From Elgaria multicarinata webbii (taxonomy: Eukaryota; Chordata; Lepidosauria; Squamata; Anguidae), in contig NC_086192.1 of the NCBI RefSeq assembly GCF_023053635.1, positions 12,501,501-12,565,500 of the forward strand: a stretch of 64,000 nt of DNA, read 5' to 3'. Both the position numbers and the translations under genes were made by a program. The notes beneath the pieces were generated by a model, which had not been told where the DNA came from, did not search any database, and saw nothing but the letters and a program-made list of their open reading frames with translations. Every line of letters starts with the position of its first letter. The first letter of the stretch is position 1. Of the stretch, positions 55,263 to 64,000 are shown in pieces.

Positions 55263-55413
55263 GTTCTTTATTGTTAAACTGACTTTGACGGGACACACCT
55301 TCAAAGAGAGGACTGTGCTATATTTTGCGACGGGACTTTGTCGTGCTGTCTTGAAGGCCACCTGGCAGAAAAGCGGCACGCTAGACGTTGAAATGGAACA
55401 AAGAAATTCGAAG
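55263..55413 (+). CDS. Orphan exon-like reading frame, unknown gene
   Basis: After CTTTTCCTCCTGCAG a 151-base segment is open (one leading base plus 50 codons, F-F-I-V-K-L-T-L-T-G onward). It ends exactly on a codon at N-S-K before a GTATGT donor. It has no repeat signature, and its codon usage looks like a real exon. No partner exon was found on either side and I do not recognise the protein. It may be an exon of a small gene, an alternative 5' exon of MYBBP1A, or chance. Confidence 0.35.
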
Positions 55414-55802
55414 GTATGTAAAACCTTTGGCTGAACTATTTGGATTGCATTGTCCTAATATTGCAATTAAGTTTAATACTGTATTTGCCATTGTAGGACT
55501 TTATGCATCCATCTTCTGAATTGGGTTAAATCTGTCTTGAGGGGGAACTAAACAGTTTCTAAACAGTCCGTTGTTGTCAGGGTCCAGCCCACCAGCAGAG
55601 AGGTGCAAAATCTCAATGTGATAAGGAATACGTACACGTTTCACAGGTAGCCATCTCTTTCCTCGGCTTGGGGTTGATGGAAGAATACCTGCGTTGTGTG
55701 CAAATAGGCCCACGAGTTCTGCAACAAAACATTGGAACCTGGAGCGCTCCTGCCCAGCCTGCCAGCCACCAAGCCATGCCCTTTTCCAGGATAATTTATT
55801 CT

Positions 55803-56422
55803 AGCCTTCCCCAACCTGTTGCCCTCCAGATGTGTTGGACTACAACTCCCATAAATCCCAGCTAGCATCTATTTATCTACAGCAAAAAAAAACAAAAAAC
55901 CTGTGAACATTCAGTTAAAGGAGTTCCCCCCCCCCACAAACCTGGCACCCTCCAAATGGGCTGAACTACAACTCCCATCACCCCAGCCTGCATGATCATT
56001 GACCACAATGGCTTAAGATGATAGGAGATGTAGTCCACGGGAGCATCATGTTCGGGAAGCCTGAATTAAAGTTTAAATCAGGGGGGTGGGCACCCTTTCC
56101 CAACCAGGTACCCCCACAGATACGTTGGACTACAAATCCCGTGATCTTGGCAATACAGTGCTTAATTCTGCATCCCTTTAAGCTGTGGGAGGGAGGGGAA
56201 TCTGCATCCCTCCAGATGGTTGCTGCACTACAACTCCCATCAGCCCCAGGCAGCATGGCCAGTGATCACCTATGATGGGAGTTGTAGTGCAGCAACCATC
56301 TGGAGGGCGCTTAGTTGGGGAGACCGGGGCGGCGGGCTTGCAGCCCTCCAGATGTTGCTGGCTTACAACTCCCATCAGCCCCAGGCAGCATGGCCAGTGG
56401 TCGCCTCTGATGGGAGTTGTAT
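55803..56422. mobile_element. Cluster of foldback hAT-type MITE copies
   Basis: At least five whole or half copies of the CAGCCTTCC family lie here, at about 55803-55866, 55939-56070, 56090-56150, 56205-56312 and 56330-56422. Each has ACTACAACTCCCATCA and/or its inverse. The last is cut by an L2-like tail. Confidence 0.8.
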
Positions 56423-56534
56423 TTATTTATTTATTTATTTATTACATTTTTATACCGCCCCATAGCTGAAGCTCTCTGGGCGGTTCACAAAAATTAAAAC
56501 CATAATAAAACAACCAACAGTTTAAAAACACAAA
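56420..56534 (-). repeat. L2-like LINE tail
   Basis: TTTATTTATTTATTTATTAC and the inverse stem tail, inserted into the end of a MITE. Confidence 0.88.
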
Positions 56535-57116
56535 TGTGTATTGCATCCAGTTCTGGGCTCCAAAATTCAAGAAGGATGCAGACAAGCTGGAGCGTATTCA
56601 GAGGAGGGCAATGAGGATGACCAGGGGTCTGGAAACAAAGCCCTATGAAGAAAGACTGAAAGAACTGGGCATGTTTAGCCTGGAGAAGAGAAGATTGAGG
56701 GGAGATGTGATAGCACTCTTCAAATACTTAAAAGGTTGTCACACAGAGGAGGGCCAGGATCTCTTCTCGATCCTCCCAGAGTGCAGGACACGGAATAACG
56801 GACTGAAGTTAAAGGAAGCCAGATTCCGGCTGGACATCAGGAAAAATGTCCTGACTGTTAGAGCAGTACGACAATGGAATCAGTTCCCTAGGGAGGTTGT
56901 GGGCTCTCCCACACTAGAGGCCTTCAAGAGGCAGCTGGACAACCACCTGTCAGGGATGCTTTAGGGTGGATTCCTGCATTGAGCAGGGGGTTGGACTCGA
57001 TGGCCTTAGAGACCCCTTCCAACTCTGTTATTTATTTATTTATTTAATTACATTTATATACCGCCCCACAGCCGAAGCTCTCTGGGCGGTTTACAACATA
57101 TTCTATGATTCTATAT
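56535..57116 (+). repeat. CR1-like LINE family 1 with an L2 tail nested in its 3' end
   Basis: Open over about 142 codons from [13 protein letters not shown] to L-S-G-M-L. The 3' end is split at CCAACTCTG by an inverse L2-like tail (57028-57102) and then continues TATTCTATGATTCTA. Confidence 0.9.
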
Positions 57117-57119
57117 TGT

Positions 57120-57122
57120 TGC

Positions 57123-57169
<47 letters not shown>
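57120..57169 (+). repeat. AAT microsatellite
   Basis: A run of (AAT)n, followed by another short CR1 family 1 end at 57170-57203. Confidence 0.95.
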
Positions 57170-57204
57170 GGCCCCTTCCAACGCTGCTATTCTATGATTC
57201 TGTT

Positions 57205-57352
57205 TGTAGTGCAGCAAACATCTGGAGGTTGGGGAGACTGGGGGCGGGGGACCAGCGGCCCTCCAATTGTTTGCTGTACTATAACTCCCATCATGCGTGA
57301 CGGCCGCCCCTACTGGCTGGAGCTGATGGGAGTTGTAGTCCAACAGCATCTG
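57205..57352. mobile_element. Foldback hAT-type MITE pair
   Basis: TAGTGCAGCAAACATCTGGAG with ACTATAACTCCCATCATGC and GATGGGAGTTGTAGTCCAAC with CATCTGCAGGGAG form two overlapping copies at the edge of the MYBBP1A promoter. Confidence 0.7.
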
Positions 57353-57379
57353 CAGGGAGGGACGCGCGCACCTACCCAC

Positions 57380-57770
57380 CCCCTCCCCGGTTCCCAGGCT
57401 CAGAGGGGATGCGCGCGCCGCGAGGGCAGGGCTGCCAGTCCGCGCTTGCAGAGGCCGGAGTTCCCACGTGGGGGCAGGCGCGGCTCGGCTCCGCCTGCTA
57501 CCGCTTTCACCCGGAAGGGGAGGTTTGCACGTGTCCGGCGCCTCCCCACGTGCGTGGTCTCCGCCACGGCGCCTCCAGCATGGCCGCAGCTTGCAGCAAC
57601 GGCCAGCCCGGGCCGGAGGCTCCTGCCCCGGCTGCGATCTCGCACCCGGGCCGGCTCCTGGGGCAGAACCGGCAGTTCCTGGACTTCTTCTGGGACATCG
57701 CCAAGCCCGACCAGGGGGTCCGCTTGGAGGCCACCGAGGGGCTGCTGAGCTACTTGCGGGAGAACCAGAA
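57380..57770 (+). promoter_or_regulatory. MYBBP1A: MYBBP1A CpG-rich promoter with three CACGTG E-boxes
   Basis: The segment is GC- and CpG-rich. Canonical CACGTG boxes lie at 57465-57470, 57528-57533 and 57547-57552, and a CCGGAAG (ETS-type) site at 57511-57517, all within 120 bp of the ATG. Nothing like a TATA box is seen. MYC-family binding to CACGTG is established knowledge; its use here is inference. Confidence 0.65.
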
Positions 57771-57771
57771 A
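57580..57771 (+). CDS. MYBBP1A: MYBBP1A exon 1
   Basis: This 64-codon exon begins at an ATG in the context CCAGCATGGCC (strong Kozak). It codes M-A-A-A-C-S-N-G and then F-L-D-F-F-W-D-I-A-K-P-D, like the human N-terminus. The donor is GTAAGA. An in-frame ATG at 57409 with no intervening stop could add 57 residues, but it lies in less conserved GC-rich sequence, so I chose 57580. Confidence 0.93.
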
Positions 57772-58077
57772 GTAAGATTTTTTTGTGGATTTTGTGTTGC
57801 TGGATTTCTTCTTTTTGGAAAGTCCCGGCCGTGTGTCTTTTCTCTTCCTCCCCTCATCCTAGATCTGGAAGTCTGGAGTGCTGTAGTTTACTGCGGACGC
57901 CCTCTGCACATGCTCAGGGGCACGCTTGCCCTCGAGCGTTTCCCAGCCTTCTAAAGAATGGAACCGTGGAGTGGAAAACTAGATCCCCCGGGGCAGAATG
58001 GATGGATGGGTGGAGGATGAGGACGTGGGGCTGACAAGATTAAAATTATTTATTATTGCATTTATTATTTATTATTT

Positions 58078-58206
58078 ATATCCCACCTTTTTCCTGCAAG
58101 GAACCCAAGGCGGCGTACATAATCCCTCTCCTCTCCATTTTATCCTCACAACAACAACCCTGTGAGGTGGGTTGGGCTGAGAGTGTGTGACTGGCCCAAA
58201 GTAAAT
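58078..58206 (-). repeat. MIR-like core SINE fragment
   Basis: Contains ATCCTCACAACAACAACCCTG and GTGAGGTGGGTTGGGCTGAG; strand assignment uncertain. Confidence 0.5.
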
Positions 58207-58417
58207 AAAACTACTGCACTTAGGCCAGGAGTAAGTTTCACTGTGCTCAGTGGAGGTTATTCCTGGGTAAGTGTGCACAGGATTGCAGCTTTGCAGGGCA
58301 ACCCTATGCATGTCTACTCAGGAGCAAGCCCCTTTGATTTCAGTGGGGGTTCCTCCTTGGTAAGTGGGCATAAAACTGCAGCCTTAATTCTTTGATCTGA
58401 AGTTACAAGGTTTAGAG

Positions 58418-58542
58418 CAGCGTTCCCGGATCTGGTGGCCTCTAGATGTTTTGGACTACTGTTCCCATCAGCCCCAGCTGGCATGGCCAGGGATGCTGGG
58501 AGTTGTAGCCCAAAACATCTGGAGGGCACCAGGTTGGAAAAG
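58418..58542. mobile_element. Foldback hAT-type MITE
   Basis: Arms with TCTAGATGTTTTGGACTACT and its inverse (GTAGCCCAAAACATCTGGAG) flank CCCCAGCTGGCATGGCCAGG, in MYBBP1A intron 1. Confidence 0.82.
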
Positions 58543-58689
58543 ATTGACTTAGGGAGACCTACATTCAAGTCCCTGCTCAGCCATAAAACGCATTGGGTAA
58601 CTTTATACCAGTCACTGCATCTCAGCCTAAACCCCCTCGCAGGGTTGTCGTGAGGACAGAATATGAGCCCCTTGGAGATAACAATGCAA

Positions 58690-58772
58690 TAAACAAACCC
58701 ATATTTTGTAAATCGCCCAGAGCGCTTCGGCTATGAGGCAGTATATAAATTTAATAAATAATAATAATAAAG
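58690..58772 (+). repeat. L2-like LINE tail
   Basis: TCGCCCAGAGCGCTTCGGC and TTAATAAATAATAATAATAA. Confidence 0.8.
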
Positions 58773-59057
58773 CAAATGGTACGAATATGCCGTTCTTCAG
58801 CTATCAAGCAGCTCGTAATTTTGCAATAAACATCCAAAAACACCCAGGCAAGATCTAGGCGGCCTCTAATATATGGATGGGCTGCAAATACTTTACTTCA
58901 AGACTTGTGACTTTTGGGGAGATTTATTTGCTTGTGTACATTTTTCTTTCTCCTCCGGACAACGTTAAAGGAAAAGAAAGAAAAAATCTCGGTTTGTTCA
59001 GACGTCTGCGGAGGTCACTCCCCCATCTCACTTGAATATCTTAATAATTTCTTTCAG

Positions 59058-59156
59058 GATGATGAGCTGTTGAAATACACGCTGAAGCGCCTGATCGATG
59101 GATTGGGAGCGACACGAGAGGCGGCCCGTCCGGGATTCAGTTTGGCTTTGGCTCAG
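59058..59156 (+). CDS. MYBBP1A: MYBBP1A exon 2
   Basis: This 99-bp phase 0 exon codes D-D-E-L-L-K-Y-T-L-K-R-L-I-D-G-L-G and ends S-L-A-L-A-Q. The acceptor is TTTCTTTCAG and the donor GTTGGT. Confidence 0.95.
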
Positions 59157-59362
59157 GTTGGTGTTCTGTGGTGGAATAGGTTGAATTAAGATGGGAGTTG
59201 TTGAACAGTAATTTCCGAGAGGCTGCAGTATGGATCAGGGAATCCCAAGTTCAAATGTCGCCTCCGCAATTAACTCACTAGGTAGCCTTAGACATGCCTC
59301 AGCCATCTGCAACACAGGAATGATGACAAGGCTGGTCACAGGAATACTACAGCAATACTACA

Positions 59363-59724
59363 AACGAGAAGGATCTTGGAATTGTTGTAGATCACAAGCT
59401 GAATATGAGCCAACAGTGCGATATGGCTGCAAGAAAGGCCAATGCTATTTTGGGCTGCATTCATAGAAGTAGAGCTTCCAAATCGCGTGAGGTCCTGGTT
59501 CCTCTCTATTCGGCCCTGGTTTGGCCTCATCTAGAGTATTGCGTCCAGTTCTGGGCTCCACAATTCAAGAAGGACGCAGACAAGCTGGAGCGTGTCCAGA
59601 GGAGGGCAACCAGGATGATCAGGGGTCTGGAAACAAAGCCCTATGAAGAGAGACTGAAAGAACTGGGCATGTTTAGCCTGGAGAAGAGAAGATGGAGGGG
59701 AGACATGATAGCACTCTTCAAATA
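59363..59724 (+). repeat. CR1-like LINE family 1, 3' truncated
   Basis: From GAGAAGGATCTTGGAATTG through M-I-A-L-F-K, then replaced by an AAT tail. Confidence 0.9.
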
Positions 59725-59879
59725 ATAATAATAAATCTAATAATAACAATCCTTAGTCCCTAGGATCTTGTTTTCACTCACTCCTCACACAACTCCTGAC
59801 AAGAAATCACTCAGCTAAACACATCTACCCTCCAAACCCAGACACCAACTGAACACCTCAAACCACTCAGGTCCCCCAT

Positions 59880-59880
<1 letters not shown>

Positions 59881-59923
<43 letters not shown>

Positions 59924-59926
59924 TTA
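59881..59926. repeat. TTA microsatellite
   Basis: A run of (ATT)n. Confidence 0.95.
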
Positions 59927-60148
59927 TATAGCACCATCAATGTACATGGTGCTGTACAGAGTAAAAATATAGACTCCTCCCCCTTTCCACAGCATCACCA
60001 GCCACGCCCACTCAGTCCAACATTCCGCACTCTCTAGACATACTCACGCAGACGTGCCTTAGGGAATAGAAATGTGGGTAACGCCACAGGCTGTCACGTC
60101 ACTTCTGTTCAATAGGTGTTCTCCCTCCACCTTTTCTTTCCCTTCCAG

Positions 60149-60232
60149 GTTCTGCAAGCTTTTGAGGAGATCCCCCTCCTCACAGCCCTGGGACAGATCA
60201 AAGAGAAATATCACCTCGGCAGAGTAAAGAAG
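60149..60232 (+). CDS. MYBBP1A: MYBBP1A exon 3
   Basis: This 84-bp phase 0 exon codes V-L-Q-A-F-E-E-I-P-L-L and E-K-Y-H-L-G-R-V-K-K. The acceptor is TTTCCCTTCCAG and the donor GTGAGA. Confidence 0.95.
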
Positions 60233-60654
60233 GTGAGAGGAGGCGGTGAGCTTTTAGCTTAGCATTCGTGGTCTGCGATAAACTGGAGGAATTTTTGTGT
60301 GGGAATCTGCTTTGCAGGTCCTCTGCTCCAAATAGCTGCTGAGGCTGCCCCCCCCCCATAGCCAAGCAATCTCCCCCAGTGTATCATTCCTTCTATTAGT
60401 GATGTTTGGGGTGAGTGCTTTAATATCACGTAAACTGATATTAAACCACAGTTCCCTGTTTCAGACGCAACAGGAAAGAGTGGTTTGAAGAAACCACAAT
60501 CAAAGTACTGAAACCAGGCTGTGAGGGGCAGGGTCCGGCCCTGACGCTCGTTCCTGTTCAAGGCCGTTACGTCCGAAAGGACCCTATAGGATGGTTCAAT
60601 CAATCCAAAGTTTATTGTACTAGCCAAAGGCCATGACAAATACATCAAAAGAAA

Positions 60655-60823
60655 GCAGTACGACAATGGAACCCGTGACCTAGGGAGGTTGTGGAGTCTC
60701 CCACACTAGAGGCAGCTGGACAACCATCCGTCAGGGATGCTTTAGGGTGGATTCCTGCATTGAGCAGGGGGTTGGACTCGATGGCCTTATAGACCCTTCC
60801 AACTCTACTATTCTATGATTCTA
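60655..60823 (+). repeat. CR1-like LINE family 1, 3' end
   Basis: CAGTACGACAATGGAACCCG to TCTATGATTCTAC; a short inverse family 2 piece follows at 60838-60925. Confidence 0.87.
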
Positions 60824-61087
60824 CAAAATAACTATGCACTGTGTGAAGGAGTCGTTCCTTTAATCTGTCTTGAATCTTGAATCTCCCACTAAGGATGACC
60901 CCTTAGGGTTCTAGTATTATGGTGCAACCACATGTAAAACTGATCCCTACTTATAACTGGGGAAGGAGACATCTTTCAGGCTTAGATATTTTTTGTCATG
61001 TGTGGCTTGGCCCAGGCTGAAGTGTCAGAAGTCCCTGGGACAGGACGTTCTAATTGTGTTCTCTATGCTTCTTCTATCTTGTTTCAG

Positions 61088-61162
61088 AAGCTCTTCAGAA
61101 ATGCTCTGTTTGGAAACTTTTTTGGGGTGCTGGCTCTGTTCCAGTCCGGACGCCTTGCAAAG
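61088..61162 (+). CDS. MYBBP1A: MYBBP1A exon 4
   Basis: This 75-bp phase 0 exon codes K-L-F-R-N-A-L-F-G-N-F-F-G-V-L-A-L-F-Q-S and ends G-R-L-A-K. The acceptor is TTGTTTCAG and the donor GTAATG. Confidence 0.95.
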
Positions 61163-61196
61163 GTAATGCTAAATGTGACAGTTTTGTTTTAAGCCT

Positions 61197-61328
61197 GCAC
61201 GGCCGGGGAAGGCAACGGCGAACCACCCCGCTATAAGGCCTGCCAAGAAAACGTCAGCGAAAGCTGGCGTCCCTCCAAGAGTCAGTAATGACTCAGTGCT
61301 TGCACGAGAGGTTCCTTTCCTTTCCTTC
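61197..61328 (+). repeat. Sauria-type SINE, 3' part
   Basis: GGCCGGGGAAGGCAACGGCG to GAGGTTCCTTTCCTTTCC; the tRNA head is absent. Confidence 0.9.
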
Positions 61329-61369
61329 TGCATGCCCTTGGTGCAAATCCTGTCTAAAAAAAAAGAGAA

Positions 61370-61925
61370 GATACTACAGAGCTGGAAAAAGTGCAGAAAG
61401 GGGCAAATAAAATGATTAAGGGGCTGGAGCATCTCCCCTATGAGGGAAGGTTACAACAGCTGGGATTGTTTAGCTTGGAGAAAAGGAGGCTAAGGGGAGA
61501 CCTGATAGGCATACAAAATTATGCCTGGTGTGGAGAATGTGGACAGGGAGACTTTGTCTCCCTCTTTCAAAATACTAGAATACCCTGAAACTGATGGGAG
61601 ATCCAGGACAAATAAAAGGAAGTACTTCTTCACATAGCGCATATGGAACTCACTACCACAAGATGTAGTGAGGGCCACCAATCTGGATGGCTTTAAAAGG
61701 GGGTTGGATAAATTCCTGGAGGCGAAAGCTATCGATGGCTACTAGCCCTGATGGTTGTGTGCTATCTCCAGTATTTGAGGCAATAAGCCTGTGTGCACCA
61801 GTTGCTGGGGAACATGGGCGGGAGGGTGCTGTTGCACCATGTCCTGCTTTGTTGGTCCCTGGCCGACCACTGTGTGAACAGAGTGCTGGACTAGATGGAG
61901 GGCACTTCTTACGTTCTTATGTTCA
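61370..61925 (+). repeat. CR1-like LINE family 2
   Basis: GCTGGAAAAAGTGCAGAAAGG through the 3' end (TTACGTTCTTATGTTC). It gives the intact order of the region interrupted at 263/746. Confidence 0.9.
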
Positions 61926-62074
61926 GTTGGCAGTTTAGTTAAAGGAAAAGGGTGCAGCCATAGGAAGAGGGGCATATAGGAAATCCCTGACTGGGGTCCC
62001 AGGTGAGACACATCTAGTCTGAGGTTCAACAGGCCTGCCTGGCAGGTTATTGTAAGCATTACACATCTAGATAG

Positions 62075-62359
<285 letters not shown>

Positions 62360-62394
62360 AAGTGCTCAGAGGTTGGAAAGCAACTGTTGTTTTT

Positions 62395-62516
62395 AAATGG
62401 ATACTGTTGTTTTTCTATTACAAATGTTTTTAATTTTTTTAAATATTTACTGTTTTTAACTTTTGTAAACCGCCCTGAGAGCTTCGGCTATGGGGCGGTA
62501 TATAAATTTAATAAAA

Positions 62517-62555
<39 letters not shown>

Positions 62556-62562
62556 ATAGTAC
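62395..62562 (+). repeat. L2-like LINE tail with AAAT expansion
   Basis: AACCGCCCTGAGAGCTTCGG followed by about eleven AAAT units. It adjoins the zinc-finger fragment. Confidence 0.88.
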
Positions 62563-62604
62563 TTGGAAGGGATATACAAACGTAACGTATTATTGTTTTG
62601 ATTG

Positions 62605-62668
62605 AATATGGGACCTTCTGCACAGAAAGCGTGTGCTCTGCCATTGAGCTAAGGGGCCAACCTGAGCT
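62605..62668 (-). repeat. tRNA-derived SINE head
   Basis: The minus strand reads CTTAGCTCAATGGCAGAGC (box A-like) and GCAGAAGGTCCCATATTC. It lacks a complete clover leaf and is not called as a tRNA gene. Confidence 0.5.
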
Positions 62669-62806
62669 ATCGCTCTACCGGCTCTGTCCAGCCAGCCTGG
62701 TATTCTCTCTTCAGACTGCCAGGGGTTTGGCAAAGGTGCTTTTCCCTCTGAGCTCTGTGGCCCCAATCCATATGTGTAGCGACCTTCTCTCTCTTAAACC
62801 TCTTAG

Positions 62807-62914
62807 GACTCCAAGGCTCTCCTTGAGTGTGTCCAGCTTCTTCAGAGCCTTTCGGAGCACCACGCCCACCTGAAAGATCTCCCGAGGAAGACATTGGCCG
62901 ACGTTGTCTCCGAG
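62807..62914 (+). CDS. MYBBP1A: MYBBP1A exon 5
   Basis: This 108-bp phase 0 exon codes D-S-K-A-L-L-E-C-V-Q-L-L-Q-S-L and ends L-A-D-V-V-S-E. The acceptor is AAACCTCTTAG and the donor GTAGGC. Confidence 0.95.
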
Positions 62915-63177
62915 GTAGGCAGACGGTGGGGTAATCGCCAAATGGGAGCCTCTTAAAAAATGTGTTTAGCTTTGTAGCTCCTCTTATTCGAATGGCAGAA
63001 GGCGGAGAGCAACCAGTGGTCTCTCCCTGTAATCGTTCACGCTATTTCCAATGTTCAGAAGAGCGTGCTGATTCATATTTAACCACATTGGCAGCATCTG
63101 TACAGGAGAAGGATAGTTAGATTTGTGGGGAGGGAACCCTGATGTTTGTGGAAGAAAGCCGGAGAGTTTGCCACTTA

Positions 63178-63408
63178 GAATCATAGAATTGTAGAGTTGG
63201 AAGGGGCCTCTAAGGCCATTGAGTCCAAGCCCCTGCTCAATGCAGGAATCCACCCTAAAGCATCCCTGACAGAGGGTTGTCCAGCTGCCTCTTGAAGGCC
63301 TCTGGTGTGGGAGAGCCCACAACCTCCCTAGGTAACTGGTTCCATTGTCGTACTGCTCTAACAGTCAGGAAGTTTTTCCTGATGTCCAGCTGGAATCTGG
63401 CTTCCAAG
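63178..63408 (-). repeat. CR1-like LINE family 1, 3' end
   Basis: TAGAATCATAGAATTGTAGAG to GGAATCTGGCTTCC. Confidence 0.9.
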
Positions 63409-63727
63409 GGGCATAGTACCCAAAACCAGATTCGTTGTGGAGGCACATGAGGCAGAAAATTCCACGAGCCCCTGTCTTCATCCCTGGCAGTAAAAATACA
63501 ACAACAAATTAAATAAGGAACAATTTGCTGCCCTTCCATGAAAATTGAAATTCCATTGCCCGAGGTGGCCACCTCACTCTGCCTAAGGATAGGTCCGGCC
63601 CTGTGGCCAGCAGCCCCCTGCATGGCTGTTGGCCATGGCCGGAGCCTGCCACTACTGACTCCTGATGCCAGGACGTCTCTCTTTTTAAGGAGCAAGCCCT
63701 GTGAGCTCAGACTTGGTTTGTAAAAGC

Positions 63728-63935
63728 TGGAAGTTTTTCCTGATGTCCAGCCGGAATCTGGCTTCCTGTCACTTTAGCCCATTATTCCGTGTCCTGCACT
63801 CTGGGAGGATTGAGAAGACATCCTGGCCCTCCTCTGTGTGACAACCTTTCAAGTACTTGAAGAGTGCTCTCATGTCTCCCCTCAATCTTCTCTTCTCCAG
63901 GCGAAACATGCCCAGTTCTTTCAGTCTCTCTTCAT
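63728..63935 (-). repeat. CR1-like LINE family 1, internal piece at an exon border
   Basis: GGAAGTTTTTCCTGATGTCC to CAGTCTCTCTTCAT. Its first 36 bases repeat the end of the 63178-63408 piece. It stops about 15 bp before MYBBP1A exon 6. Confidence 0.9.
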
Positions 63936-63949
63936 CTTTCCATTCTTAG

Positions 63950-64000
63950 ATTCCTGAAACGGTGTTCGAAGAGGTCCTTTTCAACATCTTGGAAGATGAC
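63950..64000 (+). CDS. MYBBP1A: MYBBP1A exon 6, cut by window edge
   Basis: Seventeen codons (I-P-E-T-V-F-E-E-V-L-F-N-I-L-E-D-D) are visible after the acceptor TTCCATTCTTAG. A CR1-like LINE ends only about 15 bp before the exon. Confidence 0.9.
   Translation, partial: MPETVFEEVLFNILEDD

Noticed and set aside
56536-56964. 142-codon frame as a host gene
   Set aside because: It is the C-terminus of a CR1-like reverse transcriptase shared by many copies in the window.
57468-58034. 188-codon frame overlapping MYBBP1A exon 1
   Set aside because: Shadow frame in a GC-rich island. The other frame matches MYBBP1A and has the correct donor.
62605-62668. Possible tRNA gene on the minus strand
   Set aside because: Only box A and a partial anticodon region are present. 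The same head occurs in other SINE copies, so it is a SINE fragment.

Overview
This window is nuclear DNA from a vertebrate, most likely a squamate reptile (lizard or snake). The host genes have ordinary vertebrate introns. The repeat set points to squamates: CR1-like and L2-like LINE 3' ends are abundant, and there are tRNA-headed SINEs with a Bov-B-like tail (Sauria SINE type), one RTE/BovB 3' end, one L1 3' end, hAT-type foldback elements and a probable Helitron. No prokaryotic feature is present. Species-level identification is not possible from the sequence alone.

Four host genes can be read. (1) The last five coding exons of RFC2 (replication factor C subunit 2) lie on the + strand from 1469 to 7325, with a poly(A) signal at 7493. 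(2) LAT2 (NTAL/LAB, a membrane adaptor of immune cells) lies on the - strand from 19864 down to 8863. I assembled it from twelve small exons whose phases agree; only the last few codons and the upstream 5' UTR are not found. (3) EIF4H (translation initiation factor 4H) is complete on the - strand, with seven coding exons from 53181 down to 31703, a TATA-type promoter near 53260 and a 3' UTR of about 2 kb that probably ends near 29.7 kb. (4) The first six coding exons of MYBBP1A (Myb-binding protein 1A) lie on the + strand from 57580 to the window edge.

The order RFC2-LAT2-EIF4H matches the Williams-Beuren region of human chromosome 7, with RFC2 and LAT2 convergent. MYBBP1A, which lies on human chromosome 17p, sits here head to head with EIF4H. 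The 4.4 kb between their start codons holds two minisatellite-rich stretches nearby, a cluster of foldback elements, an orphan exon-like reading frame, and three CACGTG E-boxes just upstream of MYBBP1A.

The most interesting observation is in LAT2. A 57-bp phase 1-1 exon coding a Grb2-type Y-x-N motif is present twice (11898-11954 and 10357-10413), on either side of a second Y-x-N exon. Both copies are open and spliceable by eye. The conserved last tyrosine motif (Y-V-N in human) reads C-I-N here. The adaptor therefore appears to have gained one tyrosine site and lost another.

Most of the remaining sequence is LINE, SINE and foldback-transposon debris, much of it nested, together with simple repeats.
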